Source: Archilochus colubris (Eukaryota; Chordata; Aves; Apodiformes; Trochilidae). Taken from it: a stretch of 64,000 nucleotides of DNA. The position numbers and the translations under genes are program-made. The stretch covers positions 171,361,480 to 171,425,479 of the forward strand of contig CM041083.1 of the NCBI GenBank assembly GCA_023079485.1, given 5' to 3'. The notes below the pieces were generated by a model. It was given only the letters and a program-made list of their open reading frames with translations, searched no databases and had not been told where the DNA came from. Shown here piece after piece: positions 26,351-39,862 of the stretch. Positions within the stretch are counted from its first letter, which is position 1. The number at the start of each line of letters is the position of its first letter.

Positions 26351-26452
26351 AGGTGGCACTTGGTGCCATGGTCTAGCTGATGTGGTAGTGTTAGGTCATA
26401 TTCTGGACTTGATGATCTCAGAGGTCCTTTCCAGCCCCAATGATTCTGTATG
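26351..26452 (+). mobile_element. CR1 3' UTR remnant
   Basis: Contains GGCACTTGGTGCCATGGTCT, GGACTTGATGATCTCAGAGG and CCAATGATTCTGTA, the CR1 3' UTR and tail in degenerate form. About 100 bp, so a heavily truncated copy. Confidence 0.85.
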
Positions 26453-29400
26453 GATGTTCTTGAATGTACACTGCAGGCTGGGACCTGCAAATCACATTTC
26501 AACAAAAGGGTTCACAGGTGCCTTTGCAAAGACTAAATTTGGTTCAGCCTGTTTACATTTCCTCAGCAGTTTCAGCTGAATGTTGTAACCTCTGTTTAAT
26601 CAGTGGCCAAAGGGCTGTTCCCTTTCATTTTAAAAATAAGTGTATTTTCAAACCCCGTGAGATTCCACTGCTGTGGGTTTGTTCTACTTAAAGCTCAGGG
26701 ACACCTGGGGGTCTTGCCCATGGCCACATGAATGAGACACCTTAAGGACAGCTGGCATGACAACTATGATGCTCCAGCTACTCTGTGCCTGAGGGTAGGT
26801 TCCAACAATGAATGCAGAAGATGTTGACTCATGAAAGAGAGAAATTTTTGTGCATTCACTAAAATCTCTGCAAAGCTTTGGGCTCTCCCTTCCTTCTCAC
26901 TACACAGGTATCTGCAAGCCACAAACCCTGGCTTTTGCTAAAAGCCAGCCTTTCAGCAAGTCTTCCTCCCTACTCTTGCAAATAAGTCAGTTTTTAAGGA
27001 AAGGCCATGAGCTTCTGTCTCAAATTTCTGTGTGATGTGCTCTTGTATGGGTTCTGTGCACTGGGACAATGCAGGAGAGTCTTCAAATCCCAATCCAAGA
27101 AAGGCTCTGAGAGGAAGAATGAGAGGATAAACACATGGAAAGCCAGAGTCTAAGGCAATACTTCAGCTACTGGATTTTTTAATGAGGTTCCTATTGGTTG
27201 CACAAAACCTGTTAACTAAGGGTATGTAGACACTAAAGGCAGAGTAACACAGGAATACCCAAGTGTGCTTAAAGAAGGTAATTCCAATGCTGGTAGCAAC
27301 CTACCTACTGCTGGCTAATGTATTCTACTTATTAAAAAACCCAAATTCTATAGTTTATATCTGTATATATATATATGCACACATTTCTATAACTGAGAGA
27401 CTACTTTCATGGTTTGAAATCGTGGCTTAACCATTGGACAGTCCTTGCTCTTCCAACCCATTGCCTAAAAACCCCTTTGTCATTTTCTTGCAAGTAGCTC
27501 TCCTTTGGTACCTCTTTTTTTAAATACCAGTCTCTCTGAGGCTATGTAAGAACTGTGTTTGCAATACAGGAATAAAGAAACTGATTACTGTCTCATCTTC
27601 TAAAACATTTGCCATCATCAAGATGTAAAATGTGCAAAATATGTATTTTCTCTTTGTAGAACTTTCTGGGGATTTTTACTTTATTTGTCCTGTATATCCT
27701 GCACTTACCAACACCTTCAGCACTATCAAAACCACAGCTTTTGCAAAGTGACATGCATATTCACAGACAGTTTCTTTTTAAACAATTTCTGGTTGATGGT
27801 AGTTCTGAGAAACACATTTGTCATTAGCAGGGGAGACCTTCAGTGGCCAACAACCCCACCTCGTCCCTCAACTCTGGTGTTCCCTCACACCATCTATCCT
27901 TGTGCTGTCTGTGTTATCACTGCAGTGCTCCCAGGTTTATCACTTGATGCCACCACTTGTCTCTCCCACCAGGTACAGAGGAGGCTGTTGCCACACTCTG
28001 AGATGGCTTCTTTAAGGTGGGAAAACCACCAGCCACCTTGGCAAGACATCTGGCTTTGGGTACCTGATGAGGATGGTGCTTTCCTCTGATTCTTGGTCTC
28101 TTCAGCATGGGGAGCTCATTCAAGCCAGGAGTTACTCTACCTGCCCTTAAAATGGTACAGTCACTGAGGACAAACCACTCCTGATGAGGAGGCTCCAAGC
28201 CACTGGGCAAGCACGCTCAAAGAGAAAGGGCAAGGTGGGTATTTTAAAATAAAGCTGTTAGGAGAAACTAGAAAGTTCATTCTAAAGAAAGCCTGACTAC
28301 TTTTTTCCAGTTCATAGGCAAAAATAAATGTTCTGACATTATTGCTCATTGTATGTCTTTTTTCACACTTCTTATGTTAATCACACTTCTGATTAGCTTC
28401 TCTCATTAAAGCCAAATTGATCAGATTACCAACACACGCTCACTGTACCTGCAAAATGTACTTCAAACTATTTCTGCTTATGTTGTGTGGTATTTTCTGT
28501 TTTCTATAACCCCAAGTGGACGCAAGTGAACTCTGGCATCAAGATCCCAAGGACTTCCAGGACCTTCCAGTCTGCAGGTCTTCCAGAAAGCCTGGATGTA
28601 ATCTCGTCCCTGGGGACCTTGGGAGTACAGTACAGTTTTCTGACATTAGCTGTTCAGTTCTTTCTAGAGACTGCTCTGTTTTTTCCATGTCTTAAACTAG
28701 GGAATCTGAAACCTAACTTTTATTTTAAAAACTCTGGCCTGGATACATGGGTGAAAATACCAAGGAGCAAAGTCATGACATCTGCCTGTACAGTAAGGCA
28801 GCAAACACATGGGGTAGGGAAGAAGAGAAAAACAGTCTGACAAAGCTAACTCTTAGGAGCCTGTTGCATTTTTAAGAGTTTATTGCCAATATTTTGTGAT
28901 AGAAACCTCACAAGCTGAATTTCATATGTCTCTTTCCAGAACATGAGGCAAGTAAGGACTGTATAGAAAACAACAGGACACAAATGCTAGAAAAGTTTGC
29001 TGACACCTAGAGGCACTGATGCTCTCAATTAAAAATGTAGGGTAAAGGTTTTATAGCTTGAGAAGGGATTTGGATATATGGCATAAACAATTTAGTTTCT
29101 TGTAAATGCAAAGAAACTTTTGTCTGTAACATATACTGAAATCTCATCAAATTCCCAGAAGAAAAATTATACTGACAAATTTCTAGAGTCACTCAGAAAC
29201 TTTTGTTTATATAAAAAATTAGAGACTATTCTCATTATCTTTATATAATCATCAAACAAAGAAGTTGTTTCTAAAGATCCTATATATTGGTATGTCTTCA
29301 CTGATTCTACTTCGGAATTCTGCTTAAAAGCAGGCACTGGGATTGCATTTTTCCTTGTTATTTAACATGATGACCATCTGAAACTATTAGCAAAAAAAAT

Positions 29401-32400
29401 TAAAAAAAAGAAGCAGCAACTGGCTTTTTTCAGAATTTTTTTTTCCCACTCAATTCCACTCTTAAGCAGCACACTGGCTCCCTTTTACCAGTATACACAA
29501 TAAAGTAAAACTTCTTGTGTATTTTTTTTCTTCCCTGAGAAAGACAGGCAATTCAATCCCAACATGACAACAAGCATTGGTAAAAAGCTAACAAAACTGA
29601 CTTTATTTCAAGGTGAGGCAACATAACAGCTCAGTGACAGGAACTGTAATGAGGAAGGATATTCCACTCTGAGAAGAAATAAAGCTATTTCTGCTTACAG
29701 GAACAAAAACATTTTGTAAAATATCAGGTCTCTGAAGCAAATAGGTTTCTTTACTGCTCTTTTACAATGCTTTATCTTTGGGGAAATCAATTCCAGAATG
29801 ATGCTGACCTCCTTTTCCAAAAACTTTTGGACTCACCAATTCAAATGTGACAAGAAAGGCATGTGCTGCCACTCTGCTGTCCCAAATACTTTGACAATAG
29901 AGTTTTAACCACACTTTTCCTTCCTGTGGCACATAATTTTAAAAATCTGAGAAGAAAGGATGGATATATTGGTCAGAAGGGACCTCCAGAGTTAGTATGC
30001 CCAAATCTCATGCTCAGTGGGTTACTTTGAAATGGGATGCTCCAAGGAAGGAAACATTTCTGGATGTAAAAGCATACATGCTTACTTAGCTCATTCATAT
30101 GAGTGTTATCACCTAAAGCAGTCCACTTTCTAAAGGGTGAGGGCTTGCAAGAGCAAAAGGAAATGTCTTCACCTTCTTCTGAGATGTTCTTTAAGGAAAT
30201 GAACCCTACAAACCCACTTCAGTGGCCTCCTGAAACACAGGCACATTCACAATTTAATCAAGGTCCACCAGTGCAAAAAAATCACAACAGGAAGAGTAAA
30301 TATTGAGAGTTCAGTAATGAAAAGCCAACAAAGATAAACACATTTAAACTAGGGAAATGTTAACTATAAAAATATGTTAAGTATTGATTCAGAACAAAAC
30401 TCTTAAAAAATTATAATCACAGTAGAAACACTAAATATTATGAAAATAGACAAAAAAATAATTGGGTTTATTCAAAACACTGATTGAGTATGCTAGCCAT
30501 CTTCCCATAAGACAGAAGGAAACTGGACTATCTGTCTCCCTGTAAGTGAGAAGGGAATGAATGCACTGTAAATACAAAGGGTCACCAGGTCACTAGGTCC
30601 AGTAGGAAGGAAAGGAGGAAGCCTGCAGACAGCAGACATTTGGAAGGGGAGTATTCCTCTCACTAACACTGAGCATCTGACTCAGGCTCCTACATCTGCA
30701 CTCAGTGTCCCTGAGATGAGATCTGGGTGGGTTGGGGATTCTGCTTGTGTGCTCTCTAGATGATGTCTGCCCACAGACAGCATGGGGAAAGCCTGAAAAA
30801 GCAGAATACCAAGATAAAAGAAACAGATGTTTTCTTGGTAGAGTGCACCATCAATTTAGAAATCCATCCCTCAAGTCCACTTTCTAATGCTATTACCAAG
30901 TTGTGAATTTTCCACTTATGTGTTCCCTATGTGGCAAATACTAAAGGTCAGTCAGAGGACTAGCAGGATTGTCCTACCTTCTTCTTGATGACAATCATTC
31001 CATTTTGATAACCCCACACTGTTAAAATTGAAACTTATTTCATCGAGCCCCCCAAAACTGAATGTGGATTCTCTAAGAAGGTACAAGAAGAAAGCACGAA
31101 GAAGCTAAATTTTCTGATGAATTACTGTATTTTCAAGGGAAAAAACTGCAGGTTATCTGTAAAATAAATAGATACATAAATACATCAGTAAATAAGTCTG
31201 GTTATTAAGCAATAGTAAAAGTTATATGTGTGCATTCAGAGGTGTGGAAAAGGTTTGTCTCAGTTCTTCCTCTTGATCTCACAGCATATGCTCCCAACAC
31301 AACCCTGCCTACAGTTCCTCACTGCTCCCTTCCCTGATTCTGCATGGATGATTGGAAGGTATGAGATTTCTGAGGACTTATTTTTTAGCAAAAGGCTACC
31401 TGAAGCATGAGTTGCACATGGGAAAATTCAGGAACTGGAATTGCAGGTCTGTCACAGAGACAGTGATGGGATGCCAGAGAGAAAGTGTTAACAGTGAGGA
31501 AGCATCGTGTGACTGGGGGGTGCGGAAAAAGGAATTTAATCAGAGCTTCATCTTGTTTTCTAACTCAGGAATAACATGTATAGCACATTCCATTACTGGC
31601 CTGCCACTGTTGCTGACCTTCTCACTCACAATTAGTGCATCTTAACAGTTGTCAATGAAACAGAGGGGATTATTTTGGCAGCAGCTGATGGAAGTACCAT
31701 CCAACTAGTCACCCAATGTAGATCACTGCCAGACACTAATAGGGATTTGAGCTACAGTCCCTTCATGGGTCTTGTCACCCCAGACACCCACTGATGGCTG
31801 TGCTACCACCTAGCTGCTGTCACAGCCCCCTGCCACTGCTAGGGGAAGGGTCTGGAAGAGAAAATGGAAGAAGACTCTTTCCTCATCAGGGAAAACTCAC
31901 TCAAGTGTTTGAGCGCGACAGTGTTTTTAAGCACAGCTCTGATGGAACAAAAAAAAAAAAAAAAAAAAGGCAGGCCTTGAAATTGCAAACACCTATTACT
32001 CTCATCTAAAAGGAGAAAAAGTAACACACTCCCACTGAAGCCTAGAGATACTCTGCCAGGAGCCCCTGTACAGAGTAAAATCTCATCCTGTTTGCAGCAT
32101 ACAGGATGCATAGCTTCCTTGGGAGAGGAAGCCTAAATCATGCTTTAGTATTTGACAAGTAGGGTTTCCAGTCTAGGGTCCACATACTATCTAGCACTGG
32201 CCCAGACAGACATAGAGAGAGCACTGCAGAGCCAGGAGACAGCACTTTGGGGTAATCCCTGCTACTGGGCACCTGGCCAAAGGGAGCTGACCAAGCCCAA
32301 GCTCAGTACCACTGTCTGCTGTGCCTGGGCTGACCAGACATATCACCTGCCAAATGCTTGGCTTTGTGCATGTTGGTGAAACTACTAACCCTGCTGAAGT

Positions 32401-33454
32401 CAGTGCTCCGGTGATGAAAAAATGAAAAATCTGTCAACAGTTTGTTGGATTATCCCTATTGCCCATCACAAAATTCCATATTTACCTCCAAGGGAAGACT
32501 GCAACCCAGTATTTCACTATTAACAGCACAAACACATACAAAATATTTCAGGAGGAGGATTCTGGTATCCTTCAGGTATCCTTCTGTCCTTTCTCAGGGT
32601 GCCATCTTCAGTGCAGGTGCCTACATCTGACCAGGGGACTCGGGAGTGTGTCTGAGCTCCCACATCTGGATGCTCACCTTGGTGGTACCCTAACTCCAAA
32701 CCCAAAGTCAGGCATGCACACAGCCTTTCTGCCTCCCACAGAAAGAGGTGCCGGGGTGGGAACTGAACTGTGCCACCAGCACCATGCAGCAGGTGGCTGC
32801 ACCACAGTGCAGACTCAAAGATTCCACTGCACAGAGATGGTGACATCAGAGGTCCTGCCCAAAGGAGCTTCCAGCCTCATGGGGGAGAGCTGGTGGTTTC
32901 CTGTGGTGCACACATTACGTGTATTTCTTGGTTGTGACGTTTTGCTTTGAATCTTGCACCACTAAGCACAAAGGCCAACAATAAAGTAAATCACTCGGGT
33001 ACAGTATTGATCCTTGAATGATGATTACATAAAAAAAAAAAAAAAAAAGCCTTGGTGTGTTACATAAATAATTCGCCTCTAGCATCTATTATGCACATTG
33101 CAGTCATACCTTTCATTTAATTTACACCGTTTCTTTTGTAAAAAAGCATCCAAATTTTTTTCCCTCAGTCTATTCACTCACTTTACACAGTGGAATACGT
33201 GCAAAGGAAGAGCAGAAGCGGAGGAAAAAGAGGGAAATTGATTGCTGCCAGCCTGGTAGGGAGACGTTCACCTTGTAGGCAGGGGACAAACAGCAGAGTC
33301 ATCTGCAACATGCAAACCACCTCCTTCATTTCCATAGTCAGCCAAGGGCAATGCCCTTCAGAAATTCTCCAAACTATTGCAGCTATAAATAAGCTGTCTT
33401 TAGTGGGACCCTCTGAACAAAAAGGATTTTAAAAAATAAAAATTGGATGTATCA
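26453..33454. other. Long AT-rich unassigned stretch
   Basis: About 7 kb without a recognised gene. A20 and A18 runs lie at 31949-31968 and 33031-33048. A short piece at 29972-30005 (GGTCAGAAGGGACCTCCAGAG) could be a minus-strand CR1 tail remnant but is too short to call. From about 28.8 to 31.2 kb the sequence is AT-rich with few open frames, typical of intronic or intergenic DNA. Confidence 0.3.
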
Positions 33455-34475
33455 GCGAAGCAGTTTTCGACACTGAGAACGATGGTGGGCGGTCGGTGTT
33501 CGCGTCACACAGATGCGGACAACTCATTAATCCCTAAATGCCACCTAACGAGATCGTTTTCTGCTAAGAGAGGTGCTAGAACTGCCTCCACCTCGGTGCT
33601 CCCCCCGTCCCCGCCCTGCCCGGCCCCTCTCTCTGCCCCGCTCCACATCCCTAAGTCACTCACACCAGACCTGACACCCAGGCAAGACTTCTACTTGCAC
33701 TTGATCAAATGGAGTTTGCTTGAATCAGGACTGCAGTGCCGGGACTCTTTCTGAAACTAATTATAATTCCGACGTTAATTTGAAGAGGTTTGGCTCAGCG
33801 TGACCCAGTTCGCACTCAGAACCACCAGTTTCACACCCGCTGTGCCCCTCCAGTCAGAACATACACAGCTGGAGGGTGCTGCTCTGCTAGGGCACGGTGT
33901 GACACCTAACGCTGCCCGGCCCCAGTCCCACGGCCACGTCCACGATTCGGAACCGGCTCCACAACCCCTCTCAGCAGCCCTCCGCCCTCCGCTCCCGCAC
34001 CTCTCCCCGTCAGCCCCGCAGCCGGCAGGCTCAACCCCTCCGCTCCGGCGAGCGGCTCAATTTAACCTTCTCCCGTGAGCACCAGGGCGGAAAGGAAGGA
34101 AATAAAATAATTACCTACTAATTACAATTATATGATTATTGTTATTATACTTAAAAGAACTGCGAATAAACCAGCGATGCGAGAATAGTTACCAGCGAAG
34201 AGCCGCGCTGCAACAGGCGATGCCGGCAGCCGGGGCGGGGGGACGGGCAGCCGCAGCCCCCTCCGCCTGCTGCCACCGGCCCTGCCGAACCGGGCTCTGC
34301 ATGTGCCGGGCCGGCCCGCCCGTGCCCCGCCCACCCCCCAGTGACCGCACACCCAGGCACGCCCCTGCCGATCCCGCTGTCGCCTCTGGCGGAGCTGCTG
34401 TAGCGGGGAGTCCCGGTGTTCCGGGGGTGGGAGGGAGCCGGCAGCCTCGGCTGACCCAAAATATCCCTGGCCTTC
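33455..34475. promoter_or_regulatory. CpG island, candidate (possibly bidirectional) promoter
   Basis: The sequence changes abruptly from AT-rich to GC-rich with many CpGs, unlike the surrounding CpG-poor DNA. Sp1-type GC boxes occur at 34232-34241 (GGGGCGGGGG) and 34324-34332 (CCCCGCCCA on the plus strand). An AT-rich dip (about 34100-34180) divides the island in two. Possible first-exon donors are GTGAGT on the minus strand at 33658-33663 and GTGAGG on the plus strand near 34482. No TATA box is evident. The island lies about 33 kb upstream of the plastin coding start on the strand that gene needs, so it could hold the non-coding first exon. It could equally start the unidentified plus-strand gene. 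The promoter role is inferred from composition. Confidence 0.6.
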
Positions 34476-34566
34476 TGCCAGGGTGAGGGGACGGCTGGTT
34501 CTGGACCACAGCTGCTGTGGCTGTGGCTGAGGCTGAGGGGAGCCCGCGTCACCCCCAGTTGCAGGA

Positions 34567-34681
34567 GGAAGGTGAATAGAGCTGTTGGAGCGAGTCCAGG
34601 GGAGAGCCACCAAGATGATCAGAGGACTGGAGCACCTCTCCTAGGAAGCTAAGAAAGCTGGGATGTTCAGCCTGGAGAAAA
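34567..34681 (+). mobile_element. Older CR1 fragment next to a younger one
   Basis: GAGCTGTTGGAGCGAGTCCA, then the equivalent of GRATKMIRGLEHLS and LGMFSLEK. It stops abruptly where the next CR1 begins with a more 5' part of the consensus. The consensus order restarts, so these are two insertions. Confidence 0.85.
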
Positions 34682-35258
34682 GTCCAGGCAAGGGATTCTG
34701 CCCCTGTACTGAGCGCTGGTGAGGCGACACCTTGAGTACTGTGTCCAGTTCTGGGCCCCACAGTACAGGAAGGAAATTGAGGTCCTGGAGCAGGTCCAGA
34801 GAAGAGCAAGGAGGCTGTGAAGGGATCCAGCACAAATCCTGTGAGGAAGGGCTGAGGGAGCTGGGGCTGTTCAGCCTGGAGAAGAGGAGGCTCAGGGGAG
34901 ACCTCATCACTCTCTACAACTCCCTGAAAGGAGGGGGTAGCCAGAGGGGGGTTGGTCTCTTTTCCCAGGCAACTCTCAGCAAGACAAGAGGGCACGGTCT
35001 CAAGTTGTGCCGGGGGAAGTTTAGGTTGGATATTAGAAAGAATTTCTTTACAGAGAGGGTGATCAGACATTGGAATGGGCTGCCCAGGGAAGTAGTGGAT
35101 TCTCCATGCCTGGAGATATTTAAAAAGAGACTGGATGTGGCACTCAGTGCCATGGTCTGGTAACCGTGGCGCTAGTGGATCAAGGGTTGGACTTGATGAT
35201 CTCTGAGGTCCCTTCCAACCCATCCGATTCTATGATTCTATGATTCTATGATGCTATA
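34682..35258 (+). mobile_element. CR1 LINE, young 5'-truncated copy
   Basis: Starts at the ILPLYSALV segment and includes [17 protein letters not shown] and [20 protein letters not shown]. The ORF2 stop follows [10 protein letters not shown] at 35163. The tail has three ATTCTATG repeats. A frameshift near 34820 separates the first part from the open C-terminal part. It lies about 200 bp from the edge of the CpG island. Confidence 0.96.
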
Positions 35259-37084
35259 ATTTTCTGGCATACTTGGCCTCAAGTGCTCTGCCTCAGCTCC
35301 CAGCCTGAGGGCACACAGCTGGCTGCCTGGAGCAGCCTGTCAGGGGTGGGTAGCAATGAATGAATCAAAGGAAGAATTCCCCAGTGAACATACAGAATTT
35401 GGAGGTGTTTGTGCGGTGATGCTGTCGTGTCCCCTCTCAGATCAGAGTCAGGAGAAGAGCCTGGTCAAAGATTTGTCTGTTCTGCTTCTGTCAACAAGTG
35501 CTGTGCCAGGCACCTTTAAGCAATGATGTAAAAATTACAAGGACAAAGATTTTCTAAATGTGGGAAAGATTGAAGAACAAGCCCAAGCACAATGTTGTAT
35601 CTAACTAGTACTGTGCATTACGCTGTACAGTTAGTATATTGCTCAAGAAAATAAATGTTTGAAAGCTTGCCTCTGTAATGAGTTTTGATCTAAATTCATA
35701 CACTGAATGTCACCCAGAGGTGTTGTGTTTTCATCCTTGGGTAAAGCTCTGCAGTAATGGGCTCGGACCTCATAGTCATGTCTGAGATGTGCAGGAAGTT
35801 GAGCTGGAGAGCTCCTTGAGTTAATCTTCCAACTTGATTTATTCCCTCTCCTATGACCCATTGTGACAGCTCCAGAACCCTTACCTTGAAGAGCTGAAGG
35901 CTGGAATGGTAAGATAACCCATACCACCAGGGGAGTCTGGATGTAATGCTAGATCATATTGTTCCTGTTCTGGGGATTCATCTTCTTTGACTTTTTAAGA
36001 ATTTCTTCATGGCAGTGGTTTGTTTTGGTTTTTTTCTTGTTGTTTTTGAGTTGTTTGTTTGGGTTTTATCCTTCCCCCTGGAAGAAGATGGAGGATGCTT
36101 CCTCCACCCTCTGGTTATCATCAAGAACCATGGCAGATTCTGGCTATTTTTGTGCATTGGTGGTGCATCTTGTTGCAATATATAACAATTTATTCAACTC
36201 AGCATGGCTATAACAGAACTCCAGGCTTCCTTTTCCAGCTTCCCCTGTTTCTTCCTTTCTCCAGCTCCTTGTTTAAATGTCACTCAAGTCCATAAGCTAA
36301 GTGTCAAACCCGAAGTCAGTCATGCTCATAGTCTTCAGGACTGTGTTCATTCATTTCATCACAGTTGGGGTTTTTTATGTTGGTTTTTTTTTCCAACAGA
36401 GTTTTATATGATGCTACACTTCATTTAAATTTATCTTGTCCACATGTAAAATTGCACTGAAGTCTCAAGTTTATCTACTTTAAAATAAATAAATTCTTGA
36501 AATACTTTTTGCCTAGCGATGTCCTTGCTTCTAGCTGTATGTGACAATTTTCTTAATCTTTGTAAATCTTCCTGTGAGCTCTTAGTTTCCTGATGGCACT
36601 TTCAGTTTCTCTTCAAAGTCACCTTCATCAATGCTTTTCCCTTCTGTGTTTTCTTTCTGATTCTGAGTCTTTATACTGTGTGATGGTTTATATCTATTAA
36701 GCCTTACCCCAGCCCCCCCAAAAAAACCCAACAAACCCACAAGAAAATCAAACCAAACTCTTCAATTTAGGATGTAGATGATCTTGAAAATTACTGTGAA
36801 TCAGAAATTTGCTAAACTTGGCTACTAATAAGAGGATTACTGAAACTGAATTAGGGGTTCTTTGGTTGAAATCAGTATCATTGTATGAATTCAGAAACTA
36901 ATAGGAAGCCAGAAAGGAGCACAAACTCCTACTTGCAGACTCAGTCTTTTAACTGCTGCTCTTATTAAATCTGTTTATCCTGCAGAAAAACGTTTCCGGG
37001 AGCTTTCAGAACCCTTGACGTGGGGTGTTTCTCTGTTCTGCTCTTCCTTTTTTGGCTCAGAGATTAAAAACTCCTAATTGCTTC

Positions 37085-37129
<45 letters not shown>

Positions 37130-39704
37130 CAGAGGTGGTGAAAAACATCCTTCAATGCAAGCATTCTGAAGTTAATAGAATAGCTCTTCCTTAAGAAAAT
37201 AATAACACTGATTTATTCACTGATTTATTTCTTGAAACACTAATGATAACTAGGAAAACTCTTGAATCAGTTACTAAGAGAACAAAAAATGCCCTTTTTG
37301 TCCACTTCTCCTGTTCTATGGGTGTTTTATCACCTGGTTTATCTGAGCAGACATTTATAGTTCAGCACTTTAACCTAGAGATGACTATTTCTCTTGTCAA
37401 TTTTTTTTTCTGATTTTTTGAAGTATCTTCAGTCATCTGTCAGGAGCAAAGACAAAGCAGAAAAGAGTTGAGCAGCCAAACAGCTTCACAGATCTCTGCC
37501 TCCTCAGCTGACATCTAAACTATCTGCAACAGGGGAGGATGTTGGGAAAGCAGATACATAATAAAAAGACAGTTCCTGTAGTGCATAGTTTCAAACTCCA
37601 TAAGATCTCTAAAATTAACACAGAAGAAGATAAATTAGAAGTTAAGCTACTAGTGCTAAGCACTGTGAATAAAACTGCAGTATGACCTGTATGACCTTCA
37701 CCTTTTTGGGAGGTTCTTCATGCAAATAGTAAAAGAGTCACCAGGGCAGGTCCTGGAAGTTGGTTCTTCCTCCTGTCAGACTTGAACACTACCCACCAGG
37801 TATTCCTTCAGCTCATCCATAAATATGAGAGTAACATGAAAAATCAAATTTGATCACGTGGAGTCAGGCAGCAGGTCCAGTTTTGATTCAGACAAGACGA
37901 ACTTTTATGTTCCTTCCAACCCAGCCCATTCTAGGATACTGTCACTCTATGAAAATGGAAAAAAAATGAAGTTTTGGGGAATGCTCCTGCTCTTCTGGGA
38001 ATATACATCCATGCAAAAAGATATAACTAGTCTGACCTTATTTTAAATGTCTGAGGGATTTCTAATGAAAACAAAGGACTTGCAGTGCTATATGATTCAG
38101 AAATAACTGGGTTTTGTGTATGCCTGTATATGTGAATTAAAAGCTCTTTCCAGTTTATATAAAGTAGCTATTGATTAAATATTTAAGGACTAACCTATAA
38201 AAAGAAAAGAGAAAAACAGTGACGTGAGCTATAATCAAAACATTTCTAACTTAAGTAATAGAAAAAAACCCAAAACTGGAAACCAGGCACCAATCCTGAA
38301 ACCAGATCTGTAGAGAGGAACTCTACATCTGAAAAGTTTCACTGGCTGCTGTCAATACTATCAGGCCCCAGGATCTGCTGTAGATGTATGGCATATAGAA
38401 ATTTTACAATCTTTTTTCAGAGATCAACACAGTAGAATACATTTGTAACTTGAAAAAAAAAGATGTCCCTACAAACTGTGTTTAAAAGACCAAAGCAAGC
38501 TTTTTTCCCCCCTGAGCATCTGTAGTTCTGTAGGAATATCCCAACAGCTAAAACTCCTTAATCTTCACTGAGTCAATAAGACAGGGAAATAAATAAAATA
38601 AATAAAACTTTTTATAGTGTTTCAAATAAATGGTAGGTAATTTGGCTTTTTGTTTTGTTAGAATACTGTCATACTATATTTGTTATTATTATGTCATATT
38701 AATTGAAAAGGAACAACATAATACATTACAAGTAATACCTTTTTAACTGTATTAAAAATAGTAAAGAAAATTCTGTTATGGAAATAAGGCTGAAAAATTA
38801 GATGATACAGTTAATGGTCCCTTGATATTATTAAGTCCCTCTGAATATTATTTTGAAAGACTAGTAAGATCTATTTCTGTACAATACATTTCCAGTCTGG
38901 CACTGTCCAAACAGATGTAAATAATTCTGGCTCACTATTAGAGCTCTGCTTCAATGATTTAAACCCTTTTAAAAGTGGTGGATAAACCATGTGTCTTGCA
39001 GGGAGAAAAAAAAAATACCCTGCATTTATGTGGATATCAGAATTCTCCCACATCACTTGAGAAATACACAGTGCAGAATTGTAGCTTGTGCTTACTGAAA
39101 AAATGTCATGGTTTATGGTAACAGTAAATGATGATTTATTTGTGTGTTACTTTATTATATGGGAACTATAGAAGATCCATTTCAATGAGACTTGGAAAAT
39201 AGTGGGTCAGGTTATCACCAGAATTTAGGAAGGTGATTCTGACACTTTCACGTATGTGTCTTTGCTCTCCTTGTTTTAGGTATAGCCAAGTAGCTGAATG
39301 CAAAATGAGGAAGAGATGTGTCTATTGATTTTTTAATATCTTTGCAACTACTTTAGGGCCTATGAAATCCTTACTTCACTGATACTTATGAAGACAGGTG
39401 ATCCTACAGACTATTATCATGAAGGTAATGCCATACGTGTCCCATCCCAGTGTTCTGATTCTGGGGATATCTTTTTTCCCTCAAGGCCAATGCCCTGCAG
39501 TCAAATTCCTGAGCTTTCAGGCATACAGAAACCACTGAACCTTATTTCCCTGCTTTTTTTTTTCACTTAGGTATGTTAATGTTTGTTGGTAGAAATGTTA
39601 CCCTGCAGATAGGGCTGTGTTCTGTGTTTCAGTTTTGATAGGAACTTCTCTTCATTAAAACATTTAAATGAAATGGCAGAAGTTTACACATAGAATATAA
39701 GGTT
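35259..39704. other. AT-rich unassigned stretch
   Basis: No recognised gene. It contains a G/T-rich tract at 36018-36066, the T29(TG)n array at 37087, and at 37905-37955 a short TTCCTTCCAACCCAGCCCAT segment that may be the last trace of a CR1 tail. Confidence 0.3.
37087..37129. repeat. T29 followed by (TG)n
   Basis: Twenty-nine T residues run directly into a GT dinucleotide array of about 13 bp. Likely length-variable and prone to sequencing error. Confidence 0.95.
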
Positions 39705-39862
39705 AGAATCATAGAATCATAGAATTGGCTGGGTTGGAAGGGACCTCAGAGATCATCGAGTCCAACCCTTGATCCACTACCACTGCAGTTACCAGACCAT
39801 GGCACTGAGTGCCACATCCAGTCTCTTTATAAATATCTCCAGGGATGGAGAATCCACTACTT
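39705..39862 (-). mobile_element. CR1 LINE, very short young copy
   Basis: Reverse-oriented tail (GAATCATAGAATCATAGAAT) plus 3' UTR and the last codons of ORF2, ending at the antisense of VDSPSLEIF. Only about 160 bp, but close to the young copies elsewhere in the window. Confidence 0.96.

Noticed and set aside
28996..29015. CTCF-like motif ACACCTAGAGGCACTG
   Set aside because: It lacks one base of the core spacing and mismatches the CCA part, so it is a poor match.
29972..30005. Possible CR1 tail remnant on the minus strand
   Set aside because: Only about 30 bp resemble the CR1 end; too short to support.
31949..31968. A20 run as evidence for a processed pseudogene
   Set aside because: The upstream sequence has no recognisable transcript and no flanking direct repeat was found.
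34128..34613. 161-residue minus-strand frame over the CpG island
   Set aside because: GC-rich DNA has few stops. The frame starts inside a CR1 fragment and its arginine/glycine/proline-rich translation has no recognised domain.
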